Shown piece by piece: positions 1-5,099 of a stretch of DNA of 5,223 bases (the first letter of the stretch is position 1; each line of letters opens with the position of its first letter). The notes under the pieces are model-generated. The model was given only the letters and a program-made list of their open reading frames with translations, searched no databases and was not told the origin of the DNA. Source of the stretch: Cytophagales bacterium (lineage in GTDB: Bacteria; Bacteroidota; Bacteroidia; Cytophagales; Cyclobacteriaceae); assembly GCA_027317105.1 (NCBI GenBank), contig DAHVFH010000225.1, positions 1 through 5,223 of the forward strand, written 5' to 3'. The position numbers and the translations under genes were made by a program.

Positions 1-2
1 GC

Positions 3-980
3 CAGGAACATACTAACAAAGCTGCCCGCTTTCAGGAACTGCATATAGGCACCACGTGGGGACAAGAGCAATACAATCTTGCCGTTTCCTCTTTGCACTA
101 CCTTAATCAACTCCAATTCAAAAAAGAATATTGGTTTGAACACAATGAATGGTATTTCTGGTTCAATCCACTCAACTGGTATCGTTGGATAAAATACACA
201 CTCGAAATTCGTCATCAGAAAATGATAGTGGCTTCGCTCGTGGCCGGCAATCCTGAACGAAGCCAGGTGATCTATCCAATCTTCTCGCCCGAGAACCTGA
301 TCGCTTTTGATGAAGTGTGGTCGATCATTGATGGCTTTGGAAATGAATACTTTATTGATAGTTATAAAAAACTACTGGAGACAGATAAGCGGCCGCATGT
401 AAAAAAATACTTCCGTTATTTTCTCGGCAAGCTCTATTTAGCTGAAGGGAAAGATAAAATCGCGACCGATTATTTTAAGCAAGTGCTCAACGATCCCGAC
501 CGCGATGATCCTTTCGAGACTTTGCTTATGGCCCGGACATACGAAGGACTCGCGGAAGCCAGCAGCGGAAATGCAAGAAGGCAATACACGCAGCAATTTT
601 ATCAGCTTTATCCTCAACTTGTTCCTTTCTCCGATCTTAAAATGGCATTCCGTTTAAAAACCGAAGGTCTACTGAGTGCGGATGAACAAAACATTGTTGA
701 TGGCCTAAAGAATACCAGCATTGATTTCACAAAAGACAACACCGCTCCAATTGTCGATCTTTCTTTTACAACTAAAGACGAAACTATCGATGTGAACTAT
801 ACAGTCTATACGGAGCGTCAAGTGTTGTACAAAGGATCACTCCGGATAGAACCCAATGACCGCGACCAAGCCGGAAAATTGGTAGCCTATCATTTATTTC
901 AAATACAAAAAATTAAAATTGGAGAACAGCCTGCAGCAGCTCGGCAGAAGGAAATCGAAACAATGAAAAAACCTGCCTGA
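3..980 (+). CDS. TPR-like helical protein, C-terminal part (5' end outside window)
   Basis: The frame is open from the window edge, giving 325 residues to a TGA at 978-980. The only early initiator-like codon, TTG at 93, lies inside continuous coding sequence, so the true start is upstream. The protein has an aromatic-rich segment near readable residues 45-62 (FWFNPLNWYRW), then helical hairpins resembling TPR units. One is around residues 136-162 (FLGKLYLAEGKDKIATDYF), followed by another containing LLMARTYEGLAEA. The last ~90 residues look beta-rich (IVDLSFTTKDETIDVNYTVY) and end in a Lys/Glu-rich tail. No catalytic motif is visible. TPR-type proteins usually act as protein-interaction scaffolds; the specific partner is unknown here. 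The next gene starts 34 nt downstream on the same strand, so co-transcription with the signalling genes is possible. The family call is tentative, while the reading frame is near certain. Confidence 0.8.
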   Translation, partial: QEHTNKAARFQELHIGTTWGQEQYNLAVSSLHYLNQLQFKKEYWFEHNEWYFWFNPLNWYRWIKYTLEIRHQKMIVASLVAGNPERSQVIYPIFSPENLIAFDEVWSIIDGFGNEYFIDSYKKLLETDKRPHVKKYFRYFLGKLYLAEGKDKIATDYFKQVLNDPDRDDPFETLLMARTYEGLAEASSGNARRQYTQQFYQLYPQLVPFSDLKMAFRLKTEGLLSADEQNIVDGLKNTSIDFTKDNTAPIVDLSFTTKDETIDVNYTVYTERQVLYKGSLRIEPNDRDQAGKLVAYHLFQIQKIKIGEQPAAARQKEIETMKKPA

Positions 981-1014
981 CAACTCATCGTTCAACTTTT
1001 TGTACATTTTCAAA

Positions 1015-1680
1015 ATGCCGAACATTATCGCCTTTATTTCAGTCCTTTCGCCACTAATTCCATTAGCGTTTTGTTTGTACCATTTCCGTACGTTTCAAGC
1101 CGAATTAAAATTGCTTTGCCTTCTGGAAGTATTTTCCTTTATCTGTGACATTTTGAGTTTAGCGGTTCCTTTAATAAAACTAAAGACTAACTATCTTGGG
1201 ACGTTATATGAAATCGGTGAGTTCACAATCTTGTTCTTCCTTTATTTCGGAATATTAAAACCTAAGAAAAGCAAATGGATCTTTATTTTGATAGGCTTCT
1301 CATTTATTTTGTTTTCTTCTTTGAATTTCCTCTTTCTTCAACACGAAAAATTAAATTCTTTTACTTTTCTCTCCTCTTCAATCATTTTTATTTGGCTGTC
1401 GGTTGTCTACTTTTTTAGCTTGATGAAAGATCTTCCCACGTATCATTTGGAACAAATCCCCATGTTTTGGATCAATACGGCAGTTCTGATTTTCTTTTCA
1501 GGTAACTTTTTCTTATTCCTGACAACCGATTACCTCATTAAGGTATCGCCTAATGACTTCATGGTGCATTGGAGCCTCCACAACATTTTGAACATCGTCA
1601 AGAACCTTCTTTTCACCATTGCCTTTTGGCACGCTGGACGAAAGGGGTTTAAATTTCTTAAACAAAAAACAGACATTTAG
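1015..1680 (+). CDS. Seven-helix integral membrane protein, possible sensor partner of the downstream kinase
   Basis: This 221-residue protein is almost entirely membrane-embedded. Hydrophobic segments are visible at about residues 4-23, 31-53, 64-81, 88-108, 117-137, 151-173 and 187-206, with a short basic C-terminal tail (GRKGFKFLKQK). I chose the ATG at 1015 because it begins directly before the first helix; an in-frame TTG at 1000 would add only five residues. Neither has a Shine-Dalgarno sequence, which is usual in Bacteroidota. Polar residues sit in or near the helices: E38, D45, E66, E69, N154, N164, and a His/Asn cluster at H185, H189, N190, N193 and N197. I do not recognise a named family. 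It lies 35 nt upstream of a histidine kinase that has only one transmembrane helix and no sensor domain, so a role as membrane sensor or ligand-binding partner is plausible. That role is inference from context. Confidence 0.85.
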   Translation: MPNIIAFISVLSPLIPLAFCLYHFRTFQAELKLLCLLEVFSFICDILSLAVPLIKLKTNYLGTLYEIGEFTILFFLYFGILKPKKSKWIFILIGFSFILFSSLNFLFLQHEKLNSFTFLSSSIIFIWLSVVYFFSLMKDLPTYHLEQIPMFWINTAVLIFFSGNFFLFLTTDYLIKVSPNDFMVHWSLHNILNIVKNLLFTIAFWHAGRKGFKFLKQKTDI

Positions 1681-1699
1681 TTCTTGATTTTATAGCTTG

Positions 1700-1710
1700 T
1701 AGGGTTATTT
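1700..1710 (+). repeat. TAGGGTTATTT copy upstream of the histidine kinase
   Basis: This 11-nt sequence ends 5 nt before the kinase ATG and is repeated exactly at 3349-3359, before the pseudo-receiver gene. The core TTAGGGTTA/TAGGGTTA also occurs in reverse orientation before the small membrane protein. It may be a shared regulatory site or a coincidence. Confidence 0.3.
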
Positions 1711-1715
1711 AACGA

Positions 1716-2513
1716 ATGGAGAATTCTTCAAACAGCGTATTGTTGTTGTTCGGAATTGGCTCAGCCGTAATGATTTTTATGGCCTCGGCCATTGTCCTTT
1801 TCGTACTCTTCTATCAAAAAAGAGTATTGAGGGAACAACTGAATCAACGGGCTATGGAATTGGCACATCAACACAACATGTTGCAGGCGCAGATTGAATC
1901 GCAGGAAGAAGAACGGAGGAGGGTGGCCAAAGATTTGCATGATGACGTAGGACTGATGTTACAAGCCTTGCGCACTACCACACTGGCGGTATTACAAGAA
2001 GCTTCGGAAGCGGATAGAAAAGAAGTCCAGCAACTTGTAAGTGAAGTGGACGAAACGGTAAGGAGAATTTGCTGGGACCTGATGCCCAGCAGTCTTGAAT
2101 ATTTTGGCTTGGCCGAAGCGACTGAAGAATTGTGCCACCGTTTATCTTCGAAAGGAAACGTGCCTGTCGTGTTTTCGTCATCAGGAAAAGGCCTTCCACT
2201 TCATAAAAAGAAACAAACGCTGCTTTATCGAATGATACAAGAGTTGGTTTGCAATTCGCTCAAGCATGCCAGAGCCACTTTGGTGGAAGTGAAATTTACG
2301 TGGACAATAAATTCGTTACAAATCAATGTGATCGACAATGGAATAGGCTTCAGTAAGAAAAGTGAAAAAAATCAAGCGCCTCGCGGGCATGGACTCCTCA
2401 GCCTCGAAAACCGATCAAGCTTGCTACCTGCTAATCTTTTGTTTGAAAATTATTTTCCGCAAGGAACCAATGCTTCTATAACGTATTTAACAATTCCCCA
2501 TGCCGAAAATTGA
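1716..2513 (+). CDS. NarL-family (HisKA_3) sensor histidine kinase with one transmembrane helix
   Basis: This 265-residue kinase has one N-terminal transmembrane helix (about residues 8-33), a polar, coiled-coil-like linker (about 34-68), and then the HisKA_3 dimerisation/phosphoacceptor helix with KDLHDDVG, putting the phosphorylated histidine at H75. The HATPase_c domain follows, with an N-box (QELVCNSLKHA, N180), a G1 box (VIDNGIGF, D207) and a G2 box (GHGL, 224-227). It should autophosphorylate with ATP at the inner membrane and pass phosphate to the regulator encoded next. There is no periplasmic, PAS, GAF or TPR input domain, so the signal must come through the helix or a partner, most likely the preceding seven-helix protein. 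The residue five after the histidine is L80, where DesK- and NarX-type kinases carry a phosphatase glutamine. The last 14 nt overlap the start of the response regulator gene, suggesting translational coupling. Confidence 0.93.
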   Translation: MENSSNSVLLLFGIGSAVMIFMASAIVLFVLFYQKRVLREQLNQRAMELAHQHNMLQAQIESQEEERRRVAKDLHDDVGLMLQALRTTTLAVLQEASEADRKEVQQLVSEVDETVRRICWDLMPSSLEYFGLAEATEELCHRLSSKGNVPVVFSSSGKGLPLHKKKQTLLYRMIQELVCNSLKHARATLVEVKFTWTINSLQINVIDNGIGFSKKSEKNQAPRGHGLLSLENRSSLLPANLLFENYFPQGTNASITYLTIPHAEN

Positions 2514-3150
2514 TGTTTGCCTGGTAGACGACCACCAGATTTTCCGTAAGGCGATGATCCGCCTCCTAAAAACTTTCAATCGGGTTGGAGAGGTAAGTGA
2601 GGCCTCCAATGGTGAAGAGTGTCTTCTTCTTGTTAAAGAATTAAATCCCCATGTGGTCTTGCTGGATCTGGAAATGCCGGTGATGAACGGTACGGAGTGC
2701 GCTGAACAGTTGTTGAAAAAATTTCCGAACGTCAAAATTATTGTACTCACCATGCACGATAGTGAAAAGTATATGATGTATATGCTGGAGTTGGGCGTGC
2801 ATTCTTTTTTACTGAAAAATACTGATCCGCATGAACTCGAAAAGGCGATTGAGTGCGTAGTTGATAACGATTTCTATTACAATGAGCTTCTTAATTCCGT
2901 CATTCACCGAAGTTTAAGAAATAAAGCAAAAGAAAGGCCTTACTTCCGTATTAGCCCAACCCTTACGGAAAGAGAAAAGGAGATATTGAAAATGATTTGC
3001 AGCGAAATAAACCTAAAAGAAATCGCTAGCCGGCTTTCGGTAGGAGAAAAAACAATTTATTCTCATAAACTCAATATACAAGCTAAGCTAAATGTCACCA
3101 GCACCGTTGGGTTAGTAAGGGCCGCTTTCGAAATGGGGATTATCCCATAA
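2500..3150 (+). CDS. NarL/LuxR-family response regulator (REC + HTH)
   Basis: This 216-residue DNA-binding response regulator has a complete receiver domain at about residues 3-122. The acidic pair is D10/D11, the phosphoacceptor is D56 in VVLLDLEMPVMNG, and the switch residues are T84 and K106. A linker leads to a LuxR-type HTH at about 152-213, with LTEREKEIL opening the domain and a recognition region around EKTIYSHKLNIQAKL. The length is typical for the NarL/FixJ class. The ATG at 2500 lies inside the end of the kinase gene in another frame, and the second residue onward matches the usual receiver start. It is the expected phosphate acceptor of that kinase and a cytoplasmic transcription factor. 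Target genes cannot be read from the sequence; autoregulation or control of the adjacent small genes is possible. An 11-bp inverted repeat begins 20 nt after the stop. Confidence 0.95.
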   Translation: MPKIDVCLVDDHQIFRKAMIRLLKTFNRVGEVSEASNGEECLLLVKELNPHVVLLDLEMPVMNGTECAEQLLKKFPNVKIIVLTMHDSEKYMMYMLELGVHSFLLKNTDPHELEKAIECVVDNDFYYNELLNSVIHRSLRNKAKERPYFRISPTLTEREKEILKMICSEINLKEIASRLSVGEKTIYSHKLNIQAKLNVTSTVGLVRAAFEMGIIP

Positions 3151-3170
3151 AGGGCGGCAGCTCTACCTAC

Positions 3171-3198
3171 GAAAATTCTTATTTTTCTAAGAATTTTC
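3171..3198. terminator. Perfect 11-bp inverted repeat, possible weak terminator or operator
   Basis: GAAAATTCTTA at 3171-3181 is the exact reverse complement of 3188-3198, with a 6-nt loop (3182-3187). It begins 20 nt beyond the regulator stop codon and is followed by an interrupted T-rich stretch with seven consecutive T residues. The position suits a transcription terminator for the 7-helix/kinase/regulator operon. However, only two of the eleven pairs are G-C and the T-run is not immediately adjacent, so it would be a weak intrinsic terminator. A dyad operator is the alternative reading. Confidence 0.5.
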
Positions 3199-3324
3199 TT
3201 ACCAATTTTTTTAGTAAAATGCCAAAATAGCCCATTTCGATAAAATTTGGAGCACCCAAAAACTTGCTCACCCTTACTGCTGGATAGCGCCCGAAGCCAA
3301 TTTTTTTTCTGACGATCTTCATGC

Positions 3325-3346
3325 CCGGTGAGCAGACAATCACCGG
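3325..3346 (+). promoter_or_regulatory. GC-rich hairpin with an alternative upstream pairing partner
   Basis: CCGGTGA at 3325-3331 pairs perfectly with TCACCGG at 3340-3346 around an 8-nt loop, ending 21 nt before the ATG at 3368. The left arm and adjacent bases, GGTGAGCA at 3327-3334, are also the exact reverse complement of TGCTCACC at 3265-3272. The two pairings exclude each other because both use 3327-3331. The complementarity is directly visible. That it works as an RNA switch, attenuator or protein-binding dyad is inference. Confidence 0.4.
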
Positions 3347-3348
3347 TT

Positions 3349-3359
3349 TAGGGTTATTT
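3349..3359 (+). repeat. TAGGGTTATTT copy upstream of the pseudo-receiver
   Basis: This is an exact 11-nt match to 1700-1710, ending 8 nt before the pseudo-receiver ATG and beginning 3 nt after the GC-rich hairpin. The base identity is visible; the function is not established. Confidence 0.3.
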
Positions 3360-3367
3360 TTTAGAAG

Positions 3368-3709
3368 ATGAAGGTACTGGTAGTCCATCGGCAAGAGGCA
3401 GTTTTGCAAAGCATTAGGCATCAGCTGAGGCAATGGCATGTTGTAGCTTATAGCAATGGGTTGGAAGGACTTATTGCGGCCAAAACGGCAATTTTTGATC
3501 TAATTCTTTGCGGACAGGACTTGCCGGTGGTTACCGGTATCGAAGTTGTGCGATCTATAAGGAATCTAAGCCTAAACCGCCATACCCCTGTGATCCTATT
3601 GTCAGAGGGTCATGAAACGGAAGCACACGAGCGCATCTATAAGTTGCTCAACGCCAATCTTATGACCGTGGAAGAAATCTCAGAAATGAGCGAACTTGAA
3701 CTAGAATAG
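3368..3709 (+). CDS. Stand-alone degenerate receiver domain (pseudo-receiver)
   Basis: This 113-residue protein has the fold pattern of a CheY-like receiver. It has beta-1 MKVLVVHRQEAVLQSI, beta-3 FDLILCGQDLPVVTGIEVV and beta-4 TPVILLSEGHETEA, which line up with the standard positions. The phosphorylation chemistry looks lost. The acidic pair is H7/R8, the phosphoacceptor Asp position is G49, the switch Thr is S79, and no conserved Lys follows beta-5; the C-terminal end is short and acidic (EEISEMSELELE). D51 lies two residues past the expected site and is unlikely to replace it. No output domain is attached. Degenerate receivers of this sort usually act as phosphorylation-independent interaction modules. 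The frame is intact, which argues against a decayed gene. The ATG matches the receiver start exactly. The next gene begins 13 nt after the stop, so the two are probably co-expressed. Confidence 0.85.
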   Translation: MKVLVVHRQEAVLQSIRHQLRQWHVVAYSNGLEGLIAAKTAIFDLILCGQDLPVVTGIEVVRSIRNLSLNRHTPVILLSEGHETEAHERIYKLLNANLMTVEEISEMSELELE

Positions 3710-3722
3710 TGAAGTGATACCT

Positions 3723-4127
3723 ATGAATAACGCCACCCATCTTCTTTACTATCAACTCGGATTGCTTCATCTGACACATATTTTGTTGAATGCAGATCGA
3801 AGAATGGATGAGCGTAAGAAAAAGGCCGTGCTGGAATTGCAGCAAGATGAACAAATCTCAAAATGGGTTATTGATGATTTTCATGAACGGATTCATCTTA
3901 AATCGGAAAGAGAAATATTCCAACAAGGTGTTGAGTATTTAAACCAATGCAACAAAGAGGAAAAATTAGTAGCATTAGCGCACCTCTACCACTTAGTAGA
4001 AGCTGACAAAGCATTAAGCATGAATGAGGTTCGGCTCTTGCTCTATTCGCTCAATGTAAACGATACAGAGTTTAAAGATGTAGAGTTAGCTGCACGGATG
4101 GTGAGCGCAGCAAAAAAATGTGCATAA
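3723..4127 (+). CDS. TerB/DjlA-N-like all-helical protein
   Basis: This 134-residue cytoplasmic protein appears fully helical and lacks a signal peptide or membrane segment. It shows the two-fold pattern of the TerB-like superfamily. An early helix pair contains LLNADRRMDERKKKAV (D25, M28), and a later matching element reads VEADKALSMNEVRLLL (D95, L98, E102). The second fits the usual AD-x-x-[IL]-x-x-x-E pattern well, while in the first the expected Glu is K32. TerB domains are named for tellurite-resistance clusters, but many family members are general stress or membrane-associated proteins, and no other ter gene is visible here. I prefer the ATG at 3723; an in-frame GTG at 3714 would add three residues. 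It follows the pseudo-receiver by 13 nt and is probably in the same transcript. The family call is from motif recognition only, and the function is unknown. Confidence 0.75.
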   Translation: MNNATHLLYYQLGLLHLTHILLNADRRMDERKKKAVLELQQDEQISKWVIDDFHERIHLKSEREIFQQGVEYLNQCNKEEKLVALAHLYHLVEADKALSMNEVRLLLYSLNVNDTEFKDVELAARMVSAAKKCA

Positions 4128-4198
4128 AGAAGCCATTTAAAAATGAAGTTAGAACGGCCTTCCGGGTTGGAAAATAGTAATTGAAGGTAATGAACATT

Positions 4199-4207
4199 TA
4201 ACCCTAA
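4199..4207 (-). repeat. Reverse-orientation TTAGGGTTA copy upstream of the small membrane protein
   Basis: TAACCCTAA on the plus strand is the reverse complement of TTAGGGTTA, which is found at 3348-3356. It lies 4 nt before the ATG at 4212. The opposite orientation argues against a ribosome-binding role and is more compatible with a protein-binding site, if it is functional at all. Confidence 0.25.
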
Positions 4208-4211
4208 GATT

Positions 4212-4442
4212 ATGATAAAAAAAACAGGTCAAATTCTGGTATCGTCCTTGATTACCCCTTTTGGGCTAATGTTTTCGTTGACCCTACTTTTTATTTTTAT
4301 ACTTGGTGCCGTTCAAGCCGCCCTGGTTGAGGGGTTTGTTTCGTTTTATCACTTATTGAAGAGAAAGCCTCGCAAAATTAAAACTAAATCCTTTAGCTAC
4401 GTGGCACCGCAATATGTGGGCAGTACAGTTAAAGCGGCCTAA
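4212..4442 (+). CDS. Small membrane protein with basic C-terminal tail
   Basis: This 76-residue protein is not one I recognise. It has a short basic N-terminus (MIKKTGQ), a hydrophobic stretch at about residues 8-39 long enough for one helix or a tight helical hairpin, and a strongly basic juxtamembrane segment (LKRKPRKIKTK) leading to a polar tail. Basic charge on both sides of the hydrophobic segment makes the orientation ambiguous. There is no cleavable signal peptide or lipobox. The ATG at 4212 has no Shine-Dalgarno sequence. The 84 nt after the TerB-like gene leave room for its own promoter, though none is clear. The gene ends 15 nt before the end of the convergent regulator gene, with no strong terminator between them. 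The intact frame, plausible membrane topology and tight packing support a real gene. Function is unknown. Confidence 0.65.
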   Translation: MIKKTGQILVSSLITPFGLMFSLTLLFIFILGAVQAALVEGFVSFYHLLKRKPRKIKTKSFSYVAPQYVGSTVKAA

Positions 4443-4457
4443 TAAAATATTGTCACG

Positions 4458-5099
4458 TCAGATCTTTATCAAGCCTCTTCGGATGGCTTCCAATACCATC
4501 CCCGTTCGACTTTGCACTTTGAATTTTCGAAATACCGATTCGCGATAACCGTCAATGGTGCGGGCGCTAAGTTTCATCAACTGCGCAACCTGGCTGTAGG
4601 TCATGTCGCTGCAGGTATGGAGCAAGAAATCTTTTTCGCGCTCGGTTAATTGCTCCTCCGCGTCTTCTTCACGAGCCGCGAGCAATTGGTTATAGTGAAG
4701 TTGAAGCCGATCAGAATTGTAAAACCCCTTCCGGTAAATTTGATTCAAGGCCACTTCGAGTTCGCTTGGGTGGATGTCTTTAAATAAATAAGCGCAACAG
4801 CCAACCTTGAACATATTGATAATAGAATGGTCATTGTCGTTCATCGAAAGAGCGGTGAGTTTAATGGACGGAAAATTCTCTTTCAGCCATCGCGCAGTTT
4901 GGTATCCGTCCATCACCGGCATGTTCACATCAATCAGCATAATGTCGGGAAGTATTTTCGCTTCCTTTAATTTAGGTTGTAGATCCACCCCATTTTCTGA
5001 CACCACCACTACGCGAAAATCGTGGAAGCTTGAAAGCATCATCTCCAACGATTTGCTAAAAAGTTGATGATCATCGACAAGGCCAACATTAATAGGCAT
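4458..5099 (-). CDS. NarL/LuxR-family response regulator (second system)
   Basis: This 213-residue response regulator has an intact receiver at about residues 2-123. The acidic pair is D9/D10, the phosphoacceptor is D57 in IMLIDVNMPVMDG, and the switch residues are S85 and K107. The LuxR HTH lies at about 149-211, opening with QLTEREKDFL and carrying a recognition region around ARTIDGYRESVFRKF. It is related along its whole length to the other regulator in the window: MPxxxxLVDDHQxF starts, MPVM[ND]G after the phosphoacceptor, and PxELExAx near the end of the receiver. The recognition region differs and lacks the common His of T[VI]xxH, so its DNA site is probably different. The ATG lies within the end of the upstream kinase gene, overlapping by 11 nt, and the kinase is its probable phosphodonor. 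Transcription runs toward the first system. Confidence 0.95.
   Translation of the reverse strand: MPINVGLVDDHQLFSKSLEMMLSSFHDFRVVVVSENGVDLQPKLKEAKILPDIMLIDVNMPVMDGYQTARWLKENFPSIKLTALSMNDNDHSIINMFKVGCCAYLFKDIHPSELEVALNQIYRKGFYNSDRLQLHYNQLLAAREEDAEEQLTEREKDFLLHTCSDMTYSQVAQLMKLSARTIDGYRESVFRKFKVQSRTGMVLEAIRRGLIKI

Larger units (their letters stand above)
3151..3367 (+). other. 217-nt intergenic region and putative 5' leader of the pseudo-receiver gene
   Basis: There is no convincing gene on either strand. Going downstream, the region holds the 11-bp dyad at 3171-3198, an A/T-rich stretch, the element TGCTCACC at 3265-3272, an eight-T run near 3301-3308, a GC-rich hairpin at 3325-3346, and the sequence TAGGGTTATTT at 3349-3359 just before the next ATG. 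No clear match to the Bacteroidota -33/-7 promoter (TTG, then TAnnTTTG) was found. The nearest -7 resemblance is TAAAATTTG at 3241-3249, which has one base too many between its halves and no well-placed TTG upstream. Confidence 0.6.

Noticed and set aside
93..980. TTG at 93 as the true start of the first gene
   Set aside because: The frame stays open to the window edge and the upstream residues continue the same helical character, so this is an internal Leu codon of a truncated gene.
1975..2199. Minus-strand open frame inside the histidine kinase gene
   Set aside because: It lies wholly within the HisKA_3/HATPase coding region, which has clear motifs; it shows no domain of its own.
2487..2753. 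Minus-strand open frame opposite the regulator's receiver domain
   Set aside because: It is the antisense shadow of a conserved receiver and has a Ser/Arg-rich composition typical of a reverse reading.
3179..3439. An 86-codon minus-strand frame running through the intergenic region into the pseudo-receiver gene
   Set aside because: It overlaps the start of a supported plus-strand gene. Its Lys/Phe-rich end comes from the A/T-rich dyad, and no domain is recognisable. An internal ATG would still overlap the neighbour. Conservation in relatives would be needed to revive it.
3714..3722. GTG at 3714 as the TerB-like gene start
   Set aside because: An ATG three codons later fits equally well with the domain, and the extra residues add nothing recognisable; it remains possible.
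3660..3854. Minus-strand open frame spanning the pseudo-receiver/TerB-like junction
   Set aside because: It overlaps two better-supported genes and has no recognisable protein features.
4170..4184. TTCC...GGAA short inverted repeat before the small membrane protein
   Set aside because: A 4-bp stem is too short to distinguish from chance.
4443..4457. Bidirectional terminator between the convergent small membrane gene and second regulator
   Set aside because: Only 15 nt separate the stop codons and I see no stable stem there.
4807..5067. Plus-strand open frame opposite the second regulator
   Set aside because: It is the antisense of the receiver domain with its D57 and D9/D10 motifs; the minus-strand reading is the real one.
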